From NCBI GenBank assembly GCA_963650165.1, contig CAVJKX010000010.1:1-64000 (forward strand): 64,000 nt of DNA, read 5' to 3'. The first letter of the stretch is position 1. Each line of letters starts with the position of its first letter. Position numbers and translations under genes: made by a program. Positions 15,166-24,060 of the stretch are shown piece by piece. The stretch is from F23-B02 sp963650165. Lineage in GTDB: Bacteria; Bacillota; Clostridia; Oscillospirales; Oscillospiraceae. The notes beneath the pieces are model-generated. The model was not told where the DNA came from. It saw only the letters and a program-made list of their open reading frames with translations, and did no database searches.

Positions 15166-18103
15166 ATGTACCCCTTTGGTTTTCGAATATGCCGACGAGC
15201 TTTGCGTAAAGCTCATCTGGCTTTACGGGCTTGAGTATATAGCCGGAGAAGTCGCTGAGTACTCCCCCCTGCTCGTTTATGAACGCATCCGCCGTCATTG
15301 CAAGTATGGGCACTGTCCGGCAGTATCGCATGCCGGAGGCGCGGATGCAGGCCGCAGCCTCTATGCCGTTCATCTCCGGCATCTGGATATCCATAAGTAT
15401 GCAGTCGTAATAGCCGTCGGGCTTTGAGCGGAAAAGCTCCGCCGCCTCCCTGCCGTTTTCCGCGCAGTCAACAAGCGCGCCGTGCCGCTCGAGCAGGCGG
15501 CAGGTTATGGTCGTGTTTATCATAACGTCGTCAACGACCATGATGCGCCGCCCGTTTATCGCCGAGCAGTCAAGGCTCCGCACCTCGGTAACGGCCGCCT
15601 CGCCGAGCGAGTACGGGATATCGACAAAGAAGGTCGTTCCGACGCCCTGACGGCTTTTTACCGATATCGTGCCGCCCTGGAGGTCTATCATGCTCTTGCA
15701 TATGGCCATACCGAGGCCGCTTCCGGCCGCTCTGCCGCCGTCGGCGCTCTGCTCCTGCGTATACGGCTCGAAAAGGTGTTCGATGAAGTCCTCGCTTATG
15801 CCGACGCCGGTGTCGGCCACCTCAAGATGCAGGATCGACGACTTTTCGTCCATCAGCTTCTGCGAAGCCAGAAGTCTCACGCTGCCTCCCGTTTTTGTAA
15901 ACTTGCTGGCGTTTGACAGCAGGTTGTTGAGTATCTTGCGCAGCGAAAGCTCGTCGCCGAGGACGTTGGGGCGGCTCAGATCTCCGGTGTCGATAGTAAA
16001 CCTCACGCCCTTGGTAGTCATGACCGCGCTGTACACGGAGTATACCTCGTCGAGCACGGCTGTGATATTGAAGGGCTTTGCGTTTATCTCGTATCTGCTG
16101 CTTTCGATCTTGCTCATGTCCATGATGTTGTTGAGCAGGCTCAGCAGGTACTGAGAGGATTGGTCGATCTGGTTGAGGTGATCGCGCAGCTCATCGTCGC
16201 GCCCCTCGCCGATCATCTCGCGGGCAAGATATGTAAGGCCTGCAATGGAGTTCATGGGCGTGCGTATCTCATGCGACATGTGCGAGAGGAACTCGCCCTT
16301 GGCGCGGCTGGAGTCCTGCGCAAGCTCGACGGAGTTGCGCAGAAGAAGCTGCGCCTCGATATCCTGCGTTATATCGGTCGCAACGCAGACATAGTGCGAC
16401 TTCACCCCGCCCGTCACGATGGGGGAAAACGCGCATCTGAGCGTTATATCCCTGCCGTCGCCGGTCCTGAACGGTATATCGACCGAGCAGCCGCCGCTGC
16501 CGGTTGAGGATACGAGCGCGTCAACGACCTTGTCGGCAGTCTCGGCATCGACATTTTCGCGGAGCGTCTGCATGGCGGAGCGCTCGTTAAAATAGCTCTG
16601 CGGAAGGCCCAGCACCTTTTTCGTGTTGGCGCTTACGAAGCAGTATCTGCTCTCGCCCCTCGGCTTTATGAGAATGACGTTCGGGATAAACGCGGTCATG
16701 CTCGAAAACAGATGCTCGCGCTCAGCCACCTGCTTATACAATGCGGCATTCTTGACGGCAATGGACGCTATCGCGCAGACCGTGCTCAGGAACGAGAAGT
16801 CCGCATAGGTATAGTCAACGCCCTTCTCCTTTTCAGCAAGCAGCAGGAGTCCGACGACGCTGCCGCCGTCCTTCAGTGCGCAGATGCAGGATATGCCGTA
16901 ATCGGAGAAAAGCTCCTTTTCCGAGCCCCACATGGATCTGTACAGGGGGTCGGCTTCAAATTCCTTAATGATTATGTGGTTTCTGTCCGAGCCGTCCTCC
17001 TCGAAATATTTAACGCAGGGATGGTCGGCCGCGATGGTAAACGCAGCGGGCTTCAGGGGCATAGCGCTGCACACGGGAACATACTTCCCGTTCTGCATCA
17101 GGCAGATATAGAGCTGGTCAACGTGGATATCGTTTTTTATGACCTTGACGGTCTGGCGCAGTATGCTGTCGATATCCAGGGTCTTGGACACGCTGTCGCT
17201 GTATTTTTTAATGCGGCTGCCCTGCTGCTCCTCGTCGGAGAATATCGACATGAGCAGCTTGCGGAAGCAGGCTATCAGGCCGAAAAGAATTATGGCAAGA
17301 AACAGGAAGGCCTCAACGTCCGGGTCTCCGAGGTGTCCGCCGATCTTCTCGAACAGGGCGTCAAGCTTCCGGAAAAACAGCGCCGCAACGCCGACGCACA
17401 TGACCGTCGATACGAGCATGAGTATGCTGCTTGAAATGACGGGTGTTATATTGAACATCCGTCGCTTATACAGCGAGCGGACGAACATGACCGCAAACGC
17501 AAGACCGAACAGCGTATCCCATGGGAAGGTATTTCCCGGGAGTATCTGCACGATGTTGCCTATCGCCATGAGGAAGCAGCCTATTATAAGCTCCGCGACG
17601 CCGGGCGCCTTTCTGCCCTTTGCGGCAAGTATCCTGCGGAAAAGCCTTATGATGGAGCCGACGATGAGCATGAAAAACACCGTCGGTATCGCGATCTTCC
17701 AGTCCATCGAATAGGTGTATACCGCCATGCCGCTGCTGCCGACCGACAGCTTGGGCGGGGCGAGGAAAAAGCCCGTTGCGGAAATGACGAGTATTATGAG
17801 CGTGCCGACAAACCATATTATGCGCTCAAGGCTGTTTTTTACGTTTGCAAACTGATAGACGTAGTTATAGACCAGAAACGCTATTGAAAACAGCGCCAGC
17901 AGAGATACATAGTACCAGAACTCGTAGCTCGGGAAGACGTTCAGGCGCATGAACACCGTTCCGCCCGTCCACAGCACAAGGTCGCCCAGCAGCACGAGCC
18001 ATGCGCGCATTTCGCGGCTGCGTTCGGCGGCAAAGAAGGCCACGAACATAAGGGAAAAGCATAAAAATGCCGCTATATTAACAAATATGTACGATACGTT
18101 CAT
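15143..18103 (-). CDS. Hybrid sensor histidine kinase (7TM-GAF-PAS-HisKA-HATPase-REC)
   Basis: The 986-residue protein has an N-terminal block of about seven transmembrane helices (1-250), a GAF-like region (about 300-450) and a PAS-like region (460-590). The HisKA domain has the phosphorylatable histidine in SHEIRTPMN near 611, the ATPase has its N and G boxes (NLLSNASKF, GSGLGMAI), and a C-terminal receiver has LMDIQMPEMNG near 906. A hybrid kinase needs a separate HPt protein, and one is encoded four genes upstream in the same operon. It overlaps the GH3 gene by four bases. The stimulus is unknown. Confidence 0.92.
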   Translation of the reverse strand: MNVSYIFVNIAAFLCFSLMFVAFFAAERSREMRAWLVLLGDLVLWTGGTVFMRLNVFPSYEFWYYVSLLALFSIAFLVYNYVYQFANVKNSLERIIWFVGTLIILVISATGFFLAPPKLSVGSSGMAVYTYSMDWKIAIPTVFFMLIVGSIIRLFRRILAAKGRKAPGVAELIIGCFLMAIGNIVQILPGNTFPWDTLFGLAFAVMFVRSLYKRRMFNITPVISSSILMLVSTVMCVGVAALFFRKLDALFEKIGGHLGDPDVEAFLFLAIILFGLIACFRKLLMSIFSDEEQQGSRIKKYSDSVSKTLDIDSILRQTVKVIKNDIHVDQLYICLMQNGKYVPVCSAMPLKPAAFTIAADHPCVKYFEEDGSDRNHIIIKEFEADPLYRSMWGSEKELFSDYGISCICALKDGGSVVGLLLLAEKEKGVDYTYADFSFLSTVCAIASIAVKNAALYKQVAEREHLFSSMTAFIPNVILIKPRGESRYCFVSANTKKVLGLPQSYFNERSAMQTLRENVDAETADKVVDALVSSTGSGGCSVDIPFRTGDGRDITLRCAFSPIVTGGVKSHYVCVATDITQDIEAQLLLRNSVELAQDSSRAKGEFLSHMSHEIRTPMNSIAGLTYLAREMIGEGRDDELRDHLNQIDQSSQYLLSLLNNIMDMSKIESSRYEINAKPFNITAVLDEVYSVYSAVMTTKGVRFTIDTGDLSRPNVLGDELSLRKILNNLLSNASKFTKTGGSVRLLASQKLMDEKSSILHLEVADTGVGISEDFIEHLFEPYTQEQSADGGRAAGSGLGMAICKSMIDLQGGTISVKSRQGVGTTFFVDIPYSLGEAAVTEVRSLDCSAINGRRIMVVDDVMINTTITCRLLERHGALVDCAENGREAAELFRSKPDGYYDCILMDIQMPEMNGIEAAACIRASGMRYCRTVPILAMTADAFINEQGGVLSDFSGYILKPVKPDELYAKLVGIFENQRGTYDQDTIS

Positions 18104-19704
18104 GCATTACTCTCCGTAAGCTTCTCATGATCTGTCCCGTCGAGCATCGCCTTGAGCCACAGCGGGTCGGGGTTTATGCGCTCAAGCTTTGCTCCGCGCT
18201 TATGCTCAAAGCTCTCTATCGTTTTATACGGCAGGATGCTTATCTGAAGGGGCTCTATATTAAGGAGCTTTTTAAGGTCCTTATAATCGCTGTCAAAATA
18301 TCTGAAGTAAACCGAAAGATGCTCTGTGAGCACCTGCTTTGTCACGACGTCGTTCGCCCTTGCCTCGGGCGTAAGCTCAAGGTAGATATGCAGAAACGGC
18401 GTGTTTTCACCGTCATATTCCTTTGCCGCTATCCAGTCGCCTATGCCGAGCTTGGACATGCGGATGACCTCGGTGACGGACTTTTCCGTTATGCGCGTAA
18501 AGCCCGCTATGTCGATGACCGTCGGGATGCGGTCAACATAGGTAAAGCGCGGAACGCCCGTCAGCTTATCGACCTCGGTGCATCTGTACACATCGCCTAT
18601 GCGGTAGCGCATGAACGCGCCGCCGTGCAGCGTGCTTATGACAAGCTCGTACCGCGCTCCCGTGCGCACCTCGTCCATAAGGCAGCTCAGCGGCTTGTAC
18701 GACGGGTCGCGGAGGTTCCGGAGCATCTCGTTTTCGGGTATGAACTCGTAGAAGCAGGAGTCGGGAAACAGCACCATGCCGCGCTGCTCCCATGTGTCGC
18801 AGCCGACGCAGGTCGATTCCGTTCCGGCGGCGACCTCGACCGGCGTTACGCCCCAGGCCTCGGCGAGCTTATCGCGGTAGCACCTGCCGTCCGTTCCCGT
18901 GCAGGCAAAGCCCGTTATGCGGAAAAGATCGACCGGGCGTATCTTACGCCGCTCCCTGCGGCAGTTGTATTTTGCTTTAATATACCGCGCGGCAATGACC
19001 GGCGAAACCTTCACGCCGCCGCTGCCGGAGGATATCTGCTTATCGAAATTCTCGGTTATGTAATTTGCGACGCTACCCATGGCAAAGAAATAGTCGATAC
19101 CGCCGTTGAAGGCCATTTTGAAGCCCTTTTTGATGCGTTGGCTGAACGACAGATCCGAATACTCGTCGCTGTCGGGCAGCCACTCAAAGCGCATTTCCTC
19201 GTTCATGAGGCTCGGTATGAGCCCCGTTTCGTAAGGAAGCGGCGCGCCGCCGTAGAGGAACCTGTGCCCCGGGCGAATGTTGAAGTCTGCCTTGCCGTGG
19301 CCGGAAACGAGCATGGCCATGGCCATGATATTGTGCTTGTACGCATCGAGCATGCGCCGCGTATAAGGCGCGATCTTTATCGGGCGCAGACCGCCCTCCC
19401 ACGTCGTTTCTATCCATATAACCGGCGCTTCCGGAAGCGTGTCCGGATCGCGGCGGAACAGAACGTCGGCGTAGTCGGCATAGTCAGTCAGCGGCATGGT
19501 GCGCAGAAACTCCTCGACGCTGCCGGGCGCGGAGCGCTTATAAACGCTCCGGCCGAGCGCCGATGCGCACCAGGAGTTTATCTGCTCCTGCATGAGCCGC
19601 CGCTGAACGTACATGTAATCTTTTATGTTAAGCTCCAGATAGCCGCAGTATTCGTTCCATAGCTGCTGCTTGCTGAATTTGCGCAATTTCTGTTGAAAGG
19701 TCAT
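18100..19704 (-). CDS. GH3-family acyl-adenylating enzyme-like protein
   Basis: The 534-residue protein resembles the GH3 auxin-responsive promoter family, ANL-superfamily enzymes that adenylate carboxylates and join them to amino acids. Family-like stretches are PLTDYADYADVLFR, SSGSGGVKVSPV, GTESTCVG and YRIGDVYRC. Bacterial members have no settled function. I choose ATG 19704 by homology with the usual MTF start; a TTG at 19719 is possible. It sits between a methyltransferase-like membrane protein and the hybrid kinase, overlapping the latter, so it may make or sense a small acyl conjugate within this pathway (inference). Confidence 0.75.
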   Translation of the reverse strand: MTFQQKLRKFSKQQLWNEYCGYLELNIKDYMYVQRRLMQEQINSWCASALGRSVYKRSAPGSVEEFLRTMPLTDYADYADVLFRRDPDTLPEAPVIWIETTWEGGLRPIKIAPYTRRMLDAYKHNIMAMAMLVSGHGKADFNIRPGHRFLYGGAPLPYETGLIPSLMNEEMRFEWLPDSDEYSDLSFSQRIKKGFKMAFNGGIDYFFAMGSVANYITENFDKQISSGSGGVKVSPVIAARYIKAKYNCRRERRKIRPVDLFRITGFACTGTDGRCYRDKLAEAWGVTPVEVAAGTESTCVGCDTWEQRGMVLFPDSCFYEFIPENEMLRNLRDPSYKPLSCLMDEVRTGARYELVISTLHGGAFMRYRIGDVYRCTEVDKLTGVPRFTYVDRIPTVIDIAGFTRITEKSVTEVIRMSKLGIGDWIAAKEYDGENTPFLHIYLELTPEARANDVVTKQVLTEHLSVYFRYFDSDYKDLKKLLNIEPLQISILPYKTIESFEHKRGAKLERINPDPLWLKAMLDGTDHEKLTESNA

Positions 19705-19721
19705 TATAGCTTCATCCAAAA

Positions 19722-20243
19722 TTATCTCTTGAATATCTCTCTAAAACCCGACGGCGTCGGAATAAGAAAGGGAACGCGCGTCTTATACTCATTGTAGCCG
19801 CCTATGCAGCGCGGGAAAAAGCACTTATCCTCCGCCGACGCGAGCAGAAGATCGAGCCCCGTATACAGCGCCGCGTCAGCCCACGGAAGCGCAAGGGCAT
19901 AGTGCAGCGAAACGTACAGCCCGGCAAAGAACAGCACCCCGGGATGGCGGCACAGTGCGTAAAAGCCCTTATCGTACACCTGCCGTCCGCTCTCCTGGCT
20001 GACATATGCATCCTTCGGCGAAAACGAGCCGAACAGCACATACAGAAGCAGGAGCAGAAACGCCGCCGCGACGGCGCACCACGCACCGTCAATTTTCCCG
20101 GGCTCCAGATGCGCGGCCGTTGCCGCCGCGAGCGCCGCAAGTCCCGCCGGGAAGCACAGGCGCAGCGCCTTTTTGTGCAGCAGGGCGTCGTTCACGTCTC
20201 CCAGCAGCATAAGTGCAAACGCTGCCGCTCCAAGGAGCATCAT
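19722..20243 (-). CDS. Isoprenylcysteine/phospholipid methyltransferase-like membrane protein
   Basis: This small membrane protein of 173 residues has about five hydrophobic helices. The C-terminal half carries the ICMT/PEMT pattern: ALCRHPGVLFFAGLY, then an acidic EDKCF and YNEYKTRVPFLIP. In that family these residues bind S-adenosylmethionine at the membrane. The substrate is unknown. Its start overlaps the HPt stop by four bases and it ends two bases before the alternative GH3 start, so it is embedded in the phosphorelay operon. Confidence 0.65.
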   Translation of the reverse strand: MMLLGAAAFALMLLGDVNDALLHKKALRLCFPAGLAALAAATAAHLEPGKIDGAWCAVAAAFLLLLLYVLFGSFSPKDAYVSQESGRQVYDKGFYALCRHPGVLFFAGLYVSLHYALALPWADAALYTGLDLLLASAEDKCFFPRCIGGYNEYKTRVPFLIPTPSGFREIFKR

Positions 20244-20590
20244 AGGCTTTTTATCATGCCGGCGGCCGCTTCATATTCGCGCACGACGGCATCGCGGTAC
20301 AGAGCGGCCCCTGCTGTGTCTCCCCTGCGCAGAGCCTCCGTAATGCTCTTGAGAGCCTCGAACAGACCTGTGAGCCCGAGCATGCCGGAGCTTCCCTTGA
20401 GCGAGTGCGCCGCGCGGAAGCCCTCCTGTGCATCGTCCGCGTCAAGGGCGGACACGAGCAGAGCGTAATTTTCGTCCGCAAGGAACATATCCAGCAGGCT
20501 TCGCAGAAGCTCCTCGTCTCCGGAAACGCGCTCGACGGCGCCGGCATAATCGTATCCGCGCGCTGCGTAGGCAAATTTAAGCTCCGACAT
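20240..20590 (-). CDS. Histidine phosphotransfer (HPt) protein
   Basis: This is a 116-residue helical protein with the HPt signature AAHSLKGSSGMLG; the expected phosphorylated residue is His62. It would carry phosphate from the receiver of the hybrid kinase to the response regulator encoded just upstream, whose gene it overlaps by 14 bases. Confidence 0.92.
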   Translation of the reverse strand: MSELKFAYAARGYDYAGAVERVSGDEELLRSLLDMFLADENYALLVSALDADDAQEGFRAAHSLKGSSGMLGLTGLFEALKSITEALRRGDTAGAALYRDAVVREYEAAAGMIKSL

Positions 20591-21296
20591 TCGCGCTCTC
20601 CTTATACTCGAATATCTCCGACGGGCGGCCGCCTGTTTTGCAGTCGAGCGTTATGCCGACCTCGCCGAGAGAATGCATATACTTCAGATATCTGCGCGAG
20701 GTGACGGTAGAAAGGCCGAGGCCCTCGCTTATCTCGATAAGCGGCATTTTTCTGCCGACGTTTCTGCTCATGAAGCTGCGGACCGTCTCGAGCGTCGTTT
20801 TGTTTATCTTGCCCGAATGGGGAGTGCCGGGGTCTGCCTGCTCGGAGGTATTGTAGTTTCTGTGCGGGCACAGCAGGACATCGACCTTATCCTGCGTCCA
20901 GACGCGGGTTGTTCTTATGAGCTTCATGACGGTATCAAAGCGCGAAACGGCCTTTTCAAGTCTGGCACTGTTGAACGGCTTTAATATGTAATCGCAGATA
21001 CCGTAGCACATGGCCGAGCGTATGACCTGATAGTCGTCTGCCGAGGTTATCATGATGACCTGGACCTCGGTATTGAACTTTCTGAGATCCGCGAGAAACT
21101 CGATGCCGTTCATGCCGGGCATGAAGTAATCGAGCACGACAAGGTCCGCTCCGTCCGGCGTCTGACGCAGATAGTCGAGCGCGTCGCCGCAGCGGCGGAA
21201 ATTGCCCGAGAGCTTCAGCTGGGCAAATTTACCGAGCTGCTTTTCGAGGATCGAGCAGACCATCAGATCGTCCTCGACGATGATTGTTTTATACAC
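20577..21296 (-). CDS. Two-component response regulator, CitB/DcuR type
   Basis: The 239-residue protein has an N-terminal receiver with phosphoacceptor Asp56 in LVVLDYFMPGMNG, acidic residues in VEDD and a Lys in YILKPFN. The C-terminal region resembles the HTH of CitB/DcuR-type regulators (MPLIEISEGLGLSTVTSRRYL). Start is GTG 21296 with AGAGGTG 8 bases upstream. As first gene of the operon it is the probable output of the HPt/hybrid-kinase relay and may regulate this operon. Confidence 0.9.
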   Translation of the reverse strand: MYKTIIVEDDLMVCSILEKQLGKFAQLKLSGNFRRCGDALDYLRQTPDGADLVVLDYFMPGMNGIEFLADLRKFNTEVQVIMITSADDYQVIRSAMCYGICDYILKPFNSARLEKAVSRFDTVMKLIRTTRVWTQDKVDVLLCPHRNYNTSEQADPGTPHSGKINKTTLETVRSFMSRNVGRKMPLIEISEGLGLSTVTSRRYLKYMHSLGEVGITLDCKTGGRPSEIFEYKESANVGA

Positions 21297-21501
21297 AGCA
21301 AAACACCTCTGTTTTAATGTTCCTTATTCTCTTGCAAATTTTATAATAATTATTTTACCAAGTTTTTTTATCTCGGTCAACACCAACAGGACAATTAGTT
21401 ATTAAATATTCTGCGCTGCAATATCGTACATTCCGTTTTTTTCGCTTGCGCGCGGCGGCGCGGCATGTTACAATTAGCAAAAATTCATCGGAGGCTATGC
21501 C

Positions 21502-21822
21502 ATGACAAACGAAGAAAAGATCGATCTGAAAAAGGAGATCGAGGAGCAGGACGGGTATAAATACAGCGACGAGCTGTTTTACACCGGTGAGGGCGACCTT
21601 CTCGACACCGCCGAGGGCAGAGCTAAGTTCTGCCGCATAAACGAGACAACGGTCTTTAAGAAAAAGGATCCCACCGTCTGGAACAACTACATCTGGGTAT
21701 TCAACAATCAGGGCGTCGGCATGACGATAAAGCGTCAGAGCAACGTCGACCCGCAGCTTATGGAGTGCATCGACTACGACGCCGACGGCAATCCCACCGG
21801 CAAGGCCTACGAGCCGACCTGA
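21502..21822 (+). CDS. Hypothetical soluble protein
   Basis: I do not recognise this 106-residue acidic protein. It has no signal peptide or membrane segment. The N-terminus is charged (EEKIDLKKEIEEQDG) and the rest contains aromatic beta-like stretches (NNYIWVFNNQGVG). A good site, GGAGG, lies upstream of the ATG and a strong terminator follows, so it is a real single-gene unit, divergent from the phosphorelay operon. Confidence 0.7.
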   Translation: MTNEEKIDLKKEIEEQDGYKYSDELFYTGEGDLLDTAEGRAKFCRINETTVFKKKDPTVWNNYIWVFNNQGVGMTIKRQSNVDPQLMECIDYDADGNPTGKAYEPT

Positions 21823-21837
21823 TAAATGCACGGCAAA

Positions 21838-21871
21838 GCAGGCTCACGAACGTGAGCCTGCCTGTTTTTTA
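21838..21871 (+). terminator. Intrinsic terminator of the 106-residue protein gene
   Basis: A perfect stem GCAGGCTCACG / CGTGAGCCTGC with a 2-base AA centre is followed by CTGTTTTTT. Confidence 0.9.
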
Positions 21872-21936
21872 TCACAAGGTGCGCCATGCCGCCGAGAACG
21901 AATGTTTGAAAGCTTTCGTAAATGCGGCATTATGCA

Positions 21937-21980
21937 ATAAAAAGACGCAGGTTTACGTCCGCGAATCTGCGTCTTTTTTG
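21937..21980 (-). terminator. Terminator of hypB, possibly bidirectional
   Basis: AAAAAGACGCAG / CTGCGTCTTTTT form a 12-bp stem around a 16-base loop just past the hypB stop, with T-runs in both directions. Confidence 0.75.
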
Positions 21981-21987
21981 TTTAAAA

Positions 21988-22656
21988 CTACTTATTCCAC
22001 TCGGCGACCTGAGTGCGCAGCCAGTCCGCCCATCTGCCGATGCCCTCGCCGGTCCTTGCGGAGATGGGGATGATGGTGATGTTCGGATTGAGCTTTTTGA
22101 CGTACTCCTCGCATTTTTTAAGGTCAAAGTCGAAGTACGGCATGACGTCGATCTTATTGACGAGCAGAACGTCGCATATCGAGAACATGAGGGGGTACTT
22201 CAGCGGCTTGTCGTGACCCTCGGGAACGGAGAGGATCATCGCGTTTTTGACGGCGCCCGTGTCAAACTCCGCGGGACACACGAGGTTTCCGACGTTCTCG
22301 AGGATGGCAAGGTCGATATTCTCCGTACCCAGGCCCTCGAGCCCCTGCTTTGTCATGCCCGCATCGAGGTGGCACATGCCGCCTGTGTGCAGCTGAATTA
22401 CCTTTGCGCCGGTCTCGGCAATGGTGTGTGCGTCGACGTCCGAGTCGATATCCGCCTCCATGACGCCTATGCGCAGCTCGTCCCTGAGCGCGGCGATAGT
22501 CGCCTTGAGAGTCGTCGTTTTGCCCGAGCCGGGCGACGACATGAGATTGAGCAGGAAGGTCTTTTCCTTCTTGAGCTCCTGCCGGAGCTGCTCGGCCTCC
22601 CTGTCGTTATTTTCAAACACGCTTTTTTTGATCTCCAATACTCTGAAGCCTTCCAT
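21988..22656 (-). CDS. hypB: Hydrogenase nickel-incorporation GTPase HypB
   Basis: HypB is a SIMIBI GTPase that delivers nickel to hydrogenase, and to urease in some species. This 222-residue form has Walker A SSPGSGKTTT, the metal-site segment TGGMCHLDA, ENVGNLVCPA and the guanine-specificity motif NKID. The His-rich nickel-storage N-terminus of some HypB proteins is missing. No hypA, hypCDEF or hydrogenase genes are in the window. The start lies 22 bases after the solute-binding protein gene, so the two may be cotranscribed. Confidence 0.93.
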   Translation of the reverse strand: MEGFRVLEIKKSVFENNDREAEQLRQELKKEKTFLLNLMSSPGSGKTTTLKATIAALRDELRIGVMEADIDSDVDAHTIAETGAKVIQLHTGGMCHLDAGMTKQGLEGLGTENIDLAILENVGNLVCPAEFDTGAVKNAMILSVPEGHDKPLKYPLMFSICDVLLVNKIDVMPYFDFDLKKCEEYVKKLNPNITIIPISARTGEGIGRWADWLRTQVAEWNK

Positions 22657-22678
22657 GATCCATGCACCTCTGTCTTTA

Positions 22679-23875
22679 TTAGTTTAGTGAATTCATTATC
22701 GTGTTCAGGACACTGTCAAAGTTCCTGCTGTTTACCGAGTATTCGGCACTTGCGGCCGCCGTCGTATCATCGCCGTTTCTGCGCATTGTATCCACGGCGT
22801 CCATCAGCTTTTCATACAGCGCGTATTCGGACGATGAGCTCTCCCTGCCTATTGCCGCAAGATAGCCCGAATCGCCGACGAAGCTGCCGTTATTCTTCTG
22901 CGAGGTGAACCAGCGCAGGAATTCCACGGCGGAGCGCTCGCGCGTGCTGTCCGACGCGAGGATCGTCATGCCGGTCACCTTCTGCGTATATGCGGGCTTT
23001 CCGTCCTTCATATAGGGGAAGCTCACAAACTCAAACTCGTCGCCGCTGAGCTTGTCGGCATATTTCATAAGATCAGCCGACGATACTATCGCCGCCGCGA
23101 TCTCTCCGTCGGCAAGCATTTTCGCCGCCTGTCCGCCCGAAGAGGCAAAGCCGCGGTCATAGGCCGTCTCCGCGAGGAGCTTGTAGATATATTTGCAGTT
23201 ATCGCTGTCGGTATCGTGCGGGCTCACGCCGTCAAACTTTTCGCCGAGCTGCGCGACGGCATCGCGGAAAAACAGCGAGTAGTCGGATATCGTGAAAAAG
23301 CTTTTGGAGCTGCGGCCGTAGTATTCGTCGGCGACCGAGCAGAGCTTTTCAAAGTTCGATATCGCCTCGGAATCGGCAAAAAGCGAGGTGTTGACGATGA
23401 AAACATTCGTCTCCGCCGCTATGGGTACGCAGGCAAGGCCATCGGAGCCTGTCGCCGCGGCAGTCATGTTCCTGTCGTAGCCCGAGGTCTCCCAGCTGCC
23501 GAAATACTTATCCATATCGGCAAGCTCATCCTCGGAGTCGAGATACGCAGCAAAATCCGTATCGCAGGCGATGATATCAGGCTTTTCGCCGCCGGACGCG
23601 AGAGCATCCGTCAGGCTTTCGTACAGCTGCTCCTGCGTGTCGAAGGCCCTGACGTTTACCGTGATGCCGCAGTCGGCACCGTCGGATCCGTTATACTCGC
23701 CGCACATGGTGTAGAAGCCCGACCACATCGCGTCGTCGTTAACGTACCAGACACTGAGCGTTTGCGGCTCGTCCGGCTTAAACGGGGCATAGTGGGCAAA
23801 GTATATGTATATTACGCCGCCGAGCAGCAGGACCGCCGCCGCGGCCAGCGCGAGTCTATACTTGATCTTTGACAT
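22679..23875 (-). CDS. Extracellular solute-binding protein (family 1-like), membrane-anchored
   Basis: This 398-residue protein has an N-terminal hydrophobic anchor (LALAAAAVLLLGGVIYIYF) without a lipobox cysteine. A periplasmic-binding-protein fold of sugar-transporter type follows: ALASGGEKPDIIACD, VNTSLFAD, a VTGMTILASDS segment and a C-terminal YEKLMDAVDTMR helix. Start is ATG 23875 with AAGGAA upstream. No ABC permease or ATPase is adjacent, so either it pairs with distant transporters or it is a sensor-like lone binding protein. hypB follows closely. Confidence 0.8.
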   Translation of the reverse strand: MSKIKYRLALAAAAVLLLGGVIYIYFAHYAPFKPDEPQTLSVWYVNDDAMWSGFYTMCGEYNGSDGADCGITVNVRAFDTQEQLYESLTDALASGGEKPDIIACDTDFAAYLDSEDELADMDKYFGSWETSGYDRNMTAAATGSDGLACVPIAAETNVFIVNTSLFADSEAISNFEKLCSVADEYYGRSSKSFFTISDYSLFFRDAVAQLGEKFDGVSPHDTDSDNCKYIYKLLAETAYDRGFASSGGQAAKMLADGEIAAAIVSSADLMKYADKLSGDEFEFVSFPYMKDGKPAYTQKVTGMTILASDSTRERSAVEFLRWFTSQKNNGSFVGDSGYLAAIGRESSSSEYALYEKLMDAVDTMRRNGDDTTAAASAEYSVNSRNFDSVLNTIMNSLN

Positions 23876-23978
23876 TTTACGTTCCTTTTTCATTAAAATA
23901 AGCTGTATGGGGTTTACACTGCTTTTATATCACATTTTTTTGTCGTTTTCAACTGCATTGTGTCGGCGCGCTTTTACG

Positions 23979-24016
23979 ACAAAACGGCAGGAGCTTTCAC
24001 TCCTGCCGTTTTGTGT
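23979..24016. terminator. Perfect bidirectional terminator hairpin
   Basis: A 15-bp perfect stem, ACAAAACGGCAGGAG / CTCCTGCCGTTTTGT, has a 6-base loop. It lies downstream of the anti-sigma gene on the minus strand. Confidence 0.85.
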
Positions 24017-24060
24017 ATTATTTGTGGGCTTTGAGCTGACCGGAGCCGAACTCTGTCAGA

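Noticed and set aside
18127..19662. A 511-codon plus-strand frame
   Set aside because: Antisense to the GH3 gene, which has clear homology.
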